Positions 33,871 to 41,319 of a stretch of DNA of 52,770 nucleotides are shown here, piece by piece. Location: contig VXYL01000047.1 in the NCBI GenBank assembly GCA_009846005.1, positions 1-52,770 on the forward strand, given 5' to 3'. Position 1 is the first letter of the stretch. Every line of letters starts with the position of its first letter. The notes beneath the pieces are model-generated. The model was not told the DNA's origin. It did no database searches and worked only from the letters and a program-made list of their open reading frames with translations. Origin of the DNA: Gammaproteobacteria bacterium. Its GTDB lineage: Bacteria; Pseudomonadota; Gammaproteobacteria; Pseudomonadales; Azotimanducaceae. Made by a program: the position numbers and the translations under genes.

Positions 33871-34734
33871 GGTTCGTTCAGCCATCAGCCTATCCTCCTC
33901 GGTCTGGTACTGCGGCCTAGTGGTTCGGGGACTGCGGTGATCCAGCTTGCCTTTCTCGCGCTTGCGGACCATGTCCCAGCCGCGCTGCCATTCGAAGGGC
34001 AGGGGCTCGATCCCGGGGGATGTCATCTCATCGAATCCCTTCAACGCCCCGGCCACGACATCGAACTGGTTCTGGCCGTCTCTGAATCGGCCGGATTCGA
34101 ACCCAAGGGGATAGTTGACGAACTTCGCCCGAGGCGGCTTGCCGGCCGTGAGGATGTCCAGGGCGCTACCGAGGATCAGCGTCGGCAGACCCCGCTCTTC
34201 GAAGTGCCGGGCGACCAGACACACGGTCTGGTGGCAAACCGGTCACAGCGGTACCAGGAACAGGAGATCGACACGCGCCTTGGCAATGACTTCGGCGAGG
34301 GTCGGGATGAGTTCCGCCGTCACCCGCTTCTGCGAGTAGATGCCACCCATGCAGGAGTAGTAGTCGTCGGCAAGCTCGCCAATCATGCCGTGGGCGTTGA
34401 GCTTGGCGAGCACTTCCGAGGGGAATACCGTACCGGGATCCTGGCGGGCTTCGACCAGGTAGTTCTCCATGATGTGGGAAAACCGAATCCTCGTCATCGG
34501 CGTGTCGCTGGGAATCGCCCTGACGCTGGTGTCGTCCTTGTAGTAGTAGGCGACTTGGCCCTGAACATAGGTGCCGGCGGTCGAAATCATGCCGAGACGT
34601 GACTCGGCCAGCGGTTTCGATGGCATGGCAAAGGCAGGCTCGGTCTCGGCTTGGAACCAACGATAAGGTTCGAATCCGAGCTTTTCGTAGTTTTCGCGGG
34701 TCTTGCGAATGTACTCGGTTGGCGCTGGTCTCAT
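33841..34734 (-). CDS. Selenoprotein of the glycine/sarcosine/betaine/proline reductase (GrdB/PrdB-like) family
   Basis: One 297-residue frame interrupted by a single in-frame TGA at 34243-34245, read as selenocysteine 164. ATG 34734 has AGGAG upstream. Context of the TGA is LFLVPL-U-PVCHQTV, a UxxC redox pair on a beta-strand-to-helix turn. Reading on gives CLVARHFEERGLPTLILGSA, the continuation expected for this family (one-nucleotide-shifted frames do not). A seven-bp hairpin at 34214-34232 has its loop 17 bases after the UGA with G in loop position two, fitting bacterial SECIS rules. Proteobacterial relatives carry U or C at this site and are thought to be thiol oxidoreductases; the exact reaction is unknown. 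Lies between a CoA-binding protein and a GH26-like gene; the C-terminus runs into a repeat. Confidence 0.88.
34214..34232 (-). promoter_or_regulatory. Bacterial SECIS-like hairpin
   Basis: On the mRNA, ACCAGAC pairs with GTCTGGT around the five-base loop CGUGU (34221-34225). Distance from UGA to loop is 17 nt (reported range 16-37), the loop is 3-14 nt, and a G is present in the first two loop positions, as bacterial SECIS rules ask. It lies within coding sequence, as bacterial SECIS elements must. Confidence 0.75.
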
Positions 34735-34741
34735 GTTGCTC

Positions 34742-35218
34742 CTAGACTGGGCGGCGGCGCTCCGCCGAAATGACCTCGGTGTTGAAACCCAGCCAATGCA
34801 TCCGGCCGACGTGGCGAGCGTGTTCGATCTTCAGGCAACGGTCGACGATGACGTCGATGCCGCCTTCCTTGGCGATCTCGATACCCTCCTGGCTGATCAC
34901 GCCGAACTGCAGCCAGAGATACCGGGCGCCGATGGCCAGAGCCTGCCTCGCGATGTCCGGAACCGCATCCGGTGTGCGGAACACGTCCACGACCCCGACA
35001 GGACCGGGGATGTCGGTCAGACTCGGATAGCACTCGTGACCGAGGATCGAGGTCTCCCGGGGATTGACCGGAACGATCTCGTAGCCGTGCCGCTTCAGGT
35101 AGAAACCGACGAAGTGGCTGGCCCGGAGTTCGTTCGCCGAGAGGCCTACGATAGCGATTCGCCGCTCATCAAGCGCGGCTCGGACAATGCGCGGATCCTG
35201 AAAGGCGGTCAGTTCCAT
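34742..35218 (-). CDS. CoA-binding domain protein (YccU-type)
   Basis: About 158 residues from ATG 35218, which directly follows the GTG at 35221; either may be used. A Rossmann-like CoA-binding fold of the CoA_binding_2 group: RRIAIVGLSANELRASHFVG, GYEIVPVNPRETSILGHECY, VGVVDVFRTPDAVPDIARQA, ARYLWLQFGVISQEGIEIAK and a conserved end VIVDRCLKIEHAR. Such proteins bind CoA or a related nucleotide; their role is not settled. Its start touches the stop of the O-acetylhomoserine sulfhydrylase (35222) and its stop is eight bases before the selenoprotein start, so all three are one operon. Proximity of CoA-binding proteins to O-acetylhomoserine sulfhydrylases hints at thiol/sulfur metabolism. Confidence 0.9.
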   Translation of the reverse strand: MELTAFQDPRIVRAALDERRIAIVGLSANELRASHFVGFYLKRHGYEIVPVNPRETSILGHECYPSLTDIPGPVGVVDVFRTPDAVPDIARQALAIGARYLWLQFGVISQEGIEIAKEGGIDVIVDRCLKIEHARHVGRMHWLGFNTEVISAERRRPV

Positions 35219-35221
35219 CAC

Positions 35222-36508
35222 TCAGCCAATGGCCGCGAGGCCCCGCTCGAGATCCCAGATGAGATCCTCCGCATCCTCGATGCCAACGGATAGACGGATC
35301 GTACCCGGGCCGATCCCGGCGGCGGCCAGTTCCGCGTCACTCAGTTGCCGATGCGTGGTTGTGGCGGGGTGGATCACCAGGCTCTTGGCGTCGCCGACGT
35401 TGGCGAGATGGGAAAACAGGTTGAGTGCGCGGATGAACTTCTGGCCGTCCTCGCGACCACCGGCGAGGTCGAAGCAGAACACCGCCCCGGGGCCGTCGGG
35501 GAGGTACTTGTCCACCAACGGCGCGTACGTGCTATCGGAGAGCCCGGGATAGCTGACCTGAAGGACCTTGTCGTGCCGGGAAAGGTGGTCAGCGAGTGCG
35601 GCGGCGTTTTCGACATGCTTGCGCATGCGCAGTGGCAACGTCTCGATGCCCTGGGCGAACAGGAAGGCGTTGAACGGGCTCATGGCCGCGCCGAGGTCCC
35701 GCAGGGTTTCCGCGCGCAACTTCATCAGGTAGCCGTACGCGCCGAAGGTCTCGTGGAACGCCAGCCCGTGGTAGGCATTGGAGGGTTCGGCCACGACGGG
35801 GAATCGCCCGTTGGACCAGTCGAACTCGCCCGAGTCGACCACCGCGCCCCCTATGCTCGTGCCGTGTCCGCCCAGGAACTTGGTCGCCGAGTACACGACG
35901 ATGTCCGCCCCCCAGGACATGGGGCGACACAGGAACGGCGTTGCGAACGTGTTGTCCACCATGAGTGGCGCGCCGTGATCGTGGGCGATCCCGGCGACGG
36001 CTTCGATGTCGAGTACGTTGCCGCCGGGATTGCCGATGGTCTCGGCAAACAGCAATTTCGTGTTGGGTCTCACGGCCGCCCGCCAACCATCGAGATCGTC
36101 GGGGTCAACGAAGCTGAGCTCCACCGACAGTTTGCGGAACAGGTGTTTCAGCTGGGAGATCGTGCCGCCGTAGAGAGCGGCGGACGAGACCACGTGATCG
36201 CCGGGATCGAGCAGCGTGAAGAAGGCCGCCGTCTGGGCCGCCATGCCGCTGGCGAAACACACCGCCCCGACACCGCCTTCCAGGTTGGCGATGCGTTCCT
36301 CGAGCGCGGCAACGGTCGGGTTCATGATGCGGGAATACGTGTTGCCGTATTCCTGCAGATTGAAATACGCCGCCGCGGATTCCGGATCCTCGAACACGTA
36401 GCTCGTGGTCTGGTAGATCGGCAGCGCCCGCGCGCCGGTGGTCGGCTCCGGTCGGGACCCGGCGTGAACGGAACGCGTGTGAAACCCGAACTCCCGATCC
36501 GTACTCAA
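35222..36508 (-). CDS. metY: O-acetylhomoserine sulfhydrylase (PLP enzyme)
   Basis: About 428 residues from TTG 36508, the usual length for the family; the frame stays open to 36865 but that part is Arg/Ser-rich intergenic sequence. Cys/Met-metabolism PLP fold: GFHTRSVHAGSRPEPTTGA, TSYVFEDPESAA, YSRIMNPTVAALEERIANLE, the phosphate-binding ASGMAA, ETIGNPGG, LMVDNTFATPF, and VVYSATKFLGGHG with PLP-Lys210. It makes homocysteine from O-acetylhomoserine and sulfide in the cytoplasm, part of methionine synthesis, and may also use selenide or methanethiol. First gene of the operon with the CoA-binding protein and the selenoprotein. A 10-codon upstream frame (36537-36505) ends with a TGA overlapping this TTG. 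O-succinylhomoserine sulfhydrylase is the main alternative. Confidence 0.93.
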   Translation of the reverse strand: MSTDREFGFHTRSVHAGSRPEPTTGARALPIYQTTSYVFEDPESAAAYFNLQEYGNTYSRIMNPTVAALEERIANLEGGVGAVCFASGMAAQTAAFFTLLDPGDHVVSSAALYGGTISQLKHLFRKLSVELSFVDPDDLDGWRAAVRPNTKLLFAETIGNPGGNVLDIEAVAGIAHDHGAPLMVDNTFATPFLCRPMSWGADIVVYSATKFLGGHGTSIGGAVVDSGEFDWSNGRFPVVAEPSNAYHGLAFHETFGAYGYLMKLRAETLRDLGAAMSPFNAFLFAQGIETLPLRMRKHVENAAALADHLSRHDKVLQVSYPGLSDSTYAPLVDKYLPDGPGAVFCFDLAGGREDGQKFIRALNLFSHLANVGDAKSLVIHPATTTHRQLSDAELAAAGIGPGTIRLSVGIEDAEDLIWDLERGLAAIG

Positions 36509-36655
36509 GATTGACCCTGCGCTTGCGGTTGTTCCATGGGGGGACGTCAACCTACCGCAAAGCCAAGCGGTAGTCATGGTGGGCAACGGGAGGGCGGATG
36601 AACTGCTGGTACCATCTGTCGGCGGGACCGAGCTACGAACAAAGAACAGTGGGCC

Positions 36656-36748
36656 GTAGGGGGCGGGCTTGTCCGGTCCCGTCGCCAAGGGCACCGGCAT
36701 GTTGGCACGGGGGAGGGTGCCCCGACGGGCCGATGGCGTTGCCCCTAC
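36656..36748. repeat. GTAGGGG-family repeat, reversed copy
   Basis: Starts GTAGGGGGCGGGCTTGTCCGG and ends GATGGCGTTGCCCCTAC; relative to the copy at 24798 the halves are inverted (CGGGCTTGTCC comes first). The middle has GGCACCGGCATGTTGGCACGG and GGGTGCCCCGACGGG. Decayed but with both termini. Confidence 0.75.
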
Positions 36749-36813
36749 GACGCACGAGCCTCGGCCAAGCCCCGTCCAACTGTTTCTCCGAGGGGCGGGG
36801 AGTTCCCTCCGGG

Positions 36814-36819
36814 AAGGAG
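36814..36819 (+). promoter_or_regulatory. Ribosome binding site deciding a TTG start
   Basis: AAGGAG followed by six bases and TTG 36826. The adjacent in-frame TTG at 36823 would leave only three bases. No ATG or GTG is available at this point in the frame. Confidence 0.75.
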
Positions 36820-36825
36820 TAATTG

Positions 36826-39303
36826 TTGAAAGCGGGCGACCATCGCCGTAACCGGGCACTCGCAAGGGCGCTGCCGTACTTGTGTGAAGGCGACCCGATA
36901 CCTCCGCGTCGCGACCTGCGCGTGGCCGACGACGAGGGCAGCATCAAGGCCGTTCTCTATCTGCTGCTGCGGGCGTGGCCGTATATCAGGCCGCAGGTCT
37001 ACGGTCGCTGGTGGATACCCGGCAGCGGCATCGAGGACCGATTGGCCGAAGCCGTGGCGGGCGGGGGCTTTGGCTTCGCCTACATGCCACCCCTGGTGGC
37101 TGCCGTCGCCATCGGCGGTCCCTACCTGGGCTACGTTCCCGCCACTCTCGAATACCCCTTCAATCTCCTGTACGCGCCGATTCTGGCCATGGCGCTATGT
37201 GCTTGGCCAGTCGCCTTTGCGAAAGGCAGGATCCAGAAGGCCGCGGCACTTGCCCTGTTGGCGTTCGGCGTAGCCGCCAACGCGGCGGCAAACACGTATG
37301 TCGAAGGTGTCGCCGACGGCTGGTACGCCGGGGCCGTTACCGGCACCTGCATGCTGGGCTGGTTGTTGCAGTTTCGAGTCGATGGCTCCGGGGTGGGCGC
37401 GCGCATTCGATGGCGGATTCGCTTGGCCTCGCATTTGGTCTACTGGTACGGCATCGCAGCGATTCGGGGGATCCTTTGGCTCGTACTGGGGCTGGTGGTG
37501 GCGGATCTCCTCAACCAGTCCATTCTCCAGTCCGAGGCGCTGACGGCCAGTAGAGCGGAACTTCTCGGCGAGTCCGAGATGTCCCGCGAAGTCACGGAGC
37601 GACTGACACAGGACCAGCGGATGGCCCTTTTCTGGAAGGTGGTCCTGATCGAGATCGCGGTGTTTGTGCCGATGTGGCTCACGGGTCCCCTCGTCGACTA
37701 TTACCGCACGTGGATCATGCAGAACATCGAGCAGGATCTGCGCCTTGCCCTCGCGGACAGTTGGCAGAGCCTGTCGCTCAGGTACCACGTCGACCACCGC
37801 ACAGGCGACTCCATCTTCCGTGTCCAGATGGATGCCAGCGAGGTCACGGGGGTCCTGTACGTCCTCCTGGCGATATCGAGGAACGTCGTCGAGTGCGTAT
37901 TTCTGTTGGCCCTCGTGGCTCTCCTGTCGCCCTGGCTGGGCTTGGTTGCCATCGGCGGCGTTTTCCCCGCCCTTGCGCTCGCCTACTGGGCCATGCGCAG
38001 GATCCGCACCCGGAACCTCGTCATGCGGATGGCCAACTCCGACCTGATGTCGAGGATTCAGGAGGCCTTCCGCACGGTTCGGATCACCAAGGCCTACGCC
38101 GTTGAGAAGCAGTCGCAGGCCCGTTTCGAGTCGGACTCGGTCGTCGCCTTCAACACCGATTACCGGCAGAGGCGTGTGTTCGCGGTAGTCAATGCGGCGC
38201 AGGGACTCATCATCGGCGTTTTCGTGCTGTGCGGCACGATGCTGATGGCACGGTGGGCGAGCCAGGCGCGTCCGACCTTCGGAAACGAACTGATCGCGCT
38301 GGCCGGGTTCTCGTTCGTGGTGTGGAATCTGACCGCCTATCGGTGGGCCGAGGAGCGGTTCCGCGAAGCGACCGGAGCATTTCCGAACATCATAGAAGCC
38401 TGGGCCAAGGCCCAAACGATGGCCATGGGACTGCGCCGGGCGTTCGACATCCTGGACATGGATCCCGAGGTCCAGGACCGGGCCGGCGCAATCCCCTTCG
38501 GCGTTTTTTCAAAGGAGATCCGGTTCGAAGACGTGACGTTCGCATACGGGGAAGATCGCCCGGTGTTGAACGGCGTCAGCTTCACTGCACGGCCCGGCAG
38601 GGTCACCGCCATCGTCGGTCCGACCGGCGCCGGCAAGACAACCCTCTTGAATCTCCTGCTTCGCCTCTACGATCCGGACGAAGGGTCGATACTCGTCGAC
38701 GGTCGCGACCTGCGCGACTACCGGCTCGACTCTCTGCGCGCCAACATCGGCGTCGCGCTGCAGGAAGACGTCCTGTTCCGCCTGTCGGTCCGCGACAACA
38801 TCAGATACGCCGCCCGTGAAGCCAGTGATGAATCCGTGGCCCAGGCCGTGCGGCTAGCCTGCCTGGACGACTTTGTCGATGGGTTGCCCGAAGGGCTCGA
38901 TACTGTCCTCGGCGACCGCGGCGGCAGGTTGTCTGCCGGTCAGCGTCAACGCCTCTCGATAGCCCGCGCCGTGGTGCGCAATACGCCGATTCTCGCATTG
39001 GACGAACCCACCTCGGCCCTCGACGCCGAGACCGAACTCCGGGTTCTGTCGAACCTAGGGGAATGGAGCGCCGGACACGTCAGCGAGACAGGTATCCGAA
39101 CCGGCGCGCGGGCGATTTTCTTGGTGACGCACCGGATTTCGACCATCCGCCAAGCGGACAACATCCTCTACCTCGACGCCGGCCGCATCGTGGAAAGCGG
39201 TAGCCACGAGACCCTGATGGGCATGGCGGCCGGCAGGTACCGGGCGTTCGTTGACTCCGAGGCGAATTTGGTCATCGGCGAGGACGATCAAGGCGATGCC
39301 TGA
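36826..39303 (+). CDS. ABC exporter half-transporter with extra N-terminal helices (second pair, first half)
   Basis: About 825 residues from TTG 36826, set by AAGGAG. Paralogue of the protein at 2447-4888 with the same layout: an elbow-like segment (VLYLLLRAWPYIRPQVYG), about 150 residues with several hydrophobic stretches (PPLVAAVAIGGPYLGYV, LLYAPILAMALCAWPVAF and others), then the standard exporter helices from HLVYWYGIAAIRGILWL. ATPase motifs: Walker A GPTGAGKTT, Q-loop ALQEDVLF, signature LSAGQ, Walker B ILALDEP with catalytic Glu, H-loop VTHRIST. It is coupled to the next gene by an eight-base overlap. It should export an unknown substrate as a heterodimer across the inner membrane. An arylsulfatase and a PhyH gene follow the pair. 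Confidence 0.9.
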   Translation: MKAGDHRRNRALARALPYLCEGDPIPPRRDLRVADDEGSIKAVLYLLLRAWPYIRPQVYGRWWIPGSGIEDRLAEAVAGGGFGFAYMPPLVAAVAIGGPYLGYVPATLEYPFNLLYAPILAMALCAWPVAFAKGRIQKAAALALLAFGVAANAAANTYVEGVADGWYAGAVTGTCMLGWLLQFRVDGSGVGARIRWRIRLASHLVYWYGIAAIRGILWLVLGLVVADLLNQSILQSEALTASRAELLGESEMSREVTERLTQDQRMALFWKVVLIEIAVFVPMWLTGPLVDYYRTWIMQNIEQDLRLALADSWQSLSLRYHVDHRTGDSIFRVQMDASEVTGVLYVLLAISRNVVECVFLLALVALLSPWLGLVAIGGVFPALALAYWAMRRIRTRNLVMRMANSDLMSRIQEAFRTVRITKAYAVEKQSQARFESDSVVAFNTDYRQRRVFAVVNAAQGLIIGVFVLCGTMLMARWASQARPTFGNELIALAGFSFVVWNLTAYRWAEERFREATGAFPNIIEAWAKAQTMAMGLRRAFDILDMDPEVQDRAGAIPFGVFSKEIRFEDVTFAYGEDRPVLNGVSFTARPGRVTAIVGPTGAGKTTLLNLLLRLYDPDEGSILVDGRDLRDYRLDSLRANIGVALQEDVLFRLSVRDNIRYAAREASDESVAQAVRLACLDDFVDGLPEGLDTVLGDRGGRLSAGQRQRLSIARAVVRNTPILALDEPTSALDAETELRVLSNLGEWSAGHVSETGIRTGARAIFLVTHRISTIRQADNILYLDAGRIVESGSHETLMGMAAGRYRAFVDSEANLVIGEDDQGDA

Positions 39304-41221
39304 AGAATCCCAACGACCGCGGTTCTCGCTTCGCGCCCTGCGCGAGGACGAGAAGGCTCTCGATACGCGCGCGAGTCTCGCCGACCTCGAGACCGACATC
39401 GACTATCGCCGAACCTTCCACGTCATTGGCCGAAGCGTGCTCTTCGTGAGGTACGTGTGGCTGCGGTATGTCATTAGCTTTGCGAGCCACTTGGCACGCG
39501 AGAACCTGACCATCGTATTGGCTCCGTGGATCGGGAAGATCCTCATCGACCATGTCGTCCTGGGGGCGCCCGTCGAAGACGCTACGGGCTATCCGTCGTT
39601 CCTAGTCCCGGCGATAGAGATGCTCGAAGGCGCGTCCGTGGGCGCAATCCTGTTCTGGGTGGTCCTTTGCTCGGTCGCGGGGTTGGTCGCGAGCCTTGCG
39701 CACGGCTATGTGATGACACTATTCGACACCCGCTTGACCCAGTCTATTGCCCACCTAGTGCGCTGCCGCCTCTTCGGCGGCGTGCAGGCGCTTCCCATGA
39801 CGAAGCTGGACGACCAGCCCATCGGCGACTCCGTGTACCGTGTGGTCAACGACACGAGGGTGATTCCCGACGTCATCGGCACGGTGCTGATACAGCCGGT
39901 CAGTGCCGTGTTTGCTTTTGCGGTGGCCCTGGTCACGCTGCAGAGCGCCTACTCGGATTCCCCCGTCGTTGCGGTCTTCGCCGTGGGTGCTCTGCCGATG
40001 TACGTGCTGGTGATCGTGCCTTTTTCGCGCATGCTGCGGCGCCGCTCACAAGCCGTGATCGCAGCGCAAAGCGCCTTCACCAGCAATATCGAGGAAGGAA
40101 TGGACAACATGCTGGCGGTGCAGGCCCTCGGTGCGACCGCGACCGAACGCGAACGGTTCCGCAAGGACAGCGCAGAATCGTTCAAGCGCATCCGCTTCAG
40201 CGGATTGGCTTTCGATGTGGCGGGAACCCTCCTCGAGATCGCTACCCAGGTCATGGTATGGGGCTTCACCGTGTATGTCGTCGCTCAGGTGATATTCGGT
40301 GGCTTCTCCCCGGGCGACTTCGTCGTCGTGCTCGGATACTTCGCCCTGATGCGTGAACCGGCCGAGAAGCTGGCCTACCTCTGGATCGGCCTGCAGGGCG
40401 ATGCGGCCAGGGCACGCCGGGTGTTCGCGATGCTCGATGCGCCACCGGAAGCGGAGACAGGTCGCTCCGCGTTGCCCCCGATCGAGGCGGGCGTGTCGTT
40501 CCGCGACGTGGGATTTGTCTACCCGGACGGGCGACGGGCCCTTCGGGATGTGACCTTCAACGCGCGTTTGGGACAGATCTTAGCCATCGTGGGACCGACC
40601 GGCGCAGGCAAGACGACGCTTGCCTACCTGATTCCGCGGTACCACACGGCGAGCGAGGGCCAGGTTCTGATCGACGGGCACGACGTCAACGACGTGTCCC
40701 TCGAGAGTCTGCGCGGGCAGACCAGCTACGTGTTTCAAGAGACCCAAACCGTGAACGAGTCCATCCTCGAGAACATTCGGCTGGGCAAACCGGATGCCAA
40801 CACCGAAGAGGTGGAGCGGGCCGCGCGAGACGCGGGCATTCACGACTTCATCGTCGGAACGCCGGATGGCTACGACACCCTGCTCGGAACGTCGACCAGC
40901 AAACTGTCGGTGGGACAGAAGCAGCGCATCGGCATTGCCCGCGGCCTGTTGAAGGACTCGCGCATCCTCATCCTGGACGAGCCGACAGCAGCGCTGGACC
41001 CGGAGACGGAGAGGCACGTCGTGGGTGCGCTACGGGAAGCGGCTAGGAACCGCATCGTGATCATCATTGCCCATCGACTGTCCACGGTGGCGCTGGCCGA
41101 TCATGTGGTGTTCCTCGACGATGGCCGGGTAATGGAGCAGGGCACGCACGCCGAATTGATGGATCGCGAGGACGGGAACTACCGCAGGTTCGTGGATCTG
41201 CAGACCGAATCCGTGGATTGA
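39296..41221 (+). CDS. ABC exporter half-transporter (second pair, second half)
   Basis: About 641 residues from ATG 39296, which has AAGG upstream and overlaps the end of the previous gene. Paralogue of 435-2441. The membrane domain (about 40-370) includes FRKDSAESFKRIRFSGLAFD and FGGFSPGDFVVVLGYFALM; the ATPase has Walker A GPTGAGKTT, Q-loop VFQETQTV, signature LSVGQ, Walker B ILILDEP and H-loop IAHRLST. It lacks the long acidic insertion seen in the first pair's counterpart around residue 145. Heterodimer with the upstream protein is expected. Both nucleotide sites appear complete apart from LSxGQ variants in both halves. Substrate unknown; the same downstream-PhyH context as the first pair suggests a shared theme. 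Confidence 0.92.
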   Translation: MPEESQRPRFSLRALREDEKALDTRASLADLETDIDYRRTFHVIGRSVLFVRYVWLRYVISFASHLARENLTIVLAPWIGKILIDHVVLGAPVEDATGYPSFLVPAIEMLEGASVGAILFWVVLCSVAGLVASLAHGYVMTLFDTRLTQSIAHLVRCRLFGGVQALPMTKLDDQPIGDSVYRVVNDTRVIPDVIGTVLIQPVSAVFAFAVALVTLQSAYSDSPVVAVFAVGALPMYVLVIVPFSRMLRRRSQAVIAAQSAFTSNIEEGMDNMLAVQALGATATERERFRKDSAESFKRIRFSGLAFDVAGTLLEIATQVMVWGFTVYVVAQVIFGGFSPGDFVVVLGYFALMREPAEKLAYLWIGLQGDAARARRVFAMLDAPPEAETGRSALPPIEAGVSFRDVGFVYPDGRRALRDVTFNARLGQILAIVGPTGAGKTTLAYLIPRYHTASEGQVLIDGHDVNDVSLESLRGQTSYVFQETQTVNESILENIRLGKPDANTEEVERAARDAGIHDFIVGTPDGYDTLLGTSTSKLSVGQKQRIGIARGLLKDSRILILDEPTAALDPETERHVVGALREAARNRIVIIIAHRLSTVALADHVVFLDDGRVMEQGTHAELMDREDGNYRRFVDLQTESVD

Positions 41222-41319
41222 CATCAAGACAGCTTGTTTTGGGTGAGCTTCGGCGTCAATCACTCTGTCCGCGCTGATTCCCCGTTGCTAGGCTCGACGG
41301 AACGTCTTGGGGCATAGGC

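Larger units (their letters stand above)
36509..36825. other. Divergent intergenic region, sulfhydrylase to ABC exporter
   Basis: 317 bp between divergent genes. Contains a short possible leader frame on the minus strand (ATG 36537, ten codons, TGA overlapping the metY TTG), a full GTAGGGG-family repeat (36656-36748) and the strong ribosome site of the ABC exporter. No SAM-riboswitch-like structure was recognised before the sulfhydrylase gene. Confidence 0.6.

Noticed and set aside
34243-34245. TGA as a simple nonsense mutation
   Set aside because: Sequence on both sides is one conserved frame, the position is a UxxC site, and a SECIS-like hairpin follows at the right distance; selenocysteine is the better explanation.
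36509-36825. SAM or other riboswitch before the sulfhydrylase gene
   Set aside because: No recognisable conserved core; the region is mostly a dispersed repeat.
37195-38415. 406-residue minus-strand frame inside the ABC exporter gene
   Set aside because: Antisense to conserved ATP-binding and membrane segments; composition typical of a shadow.
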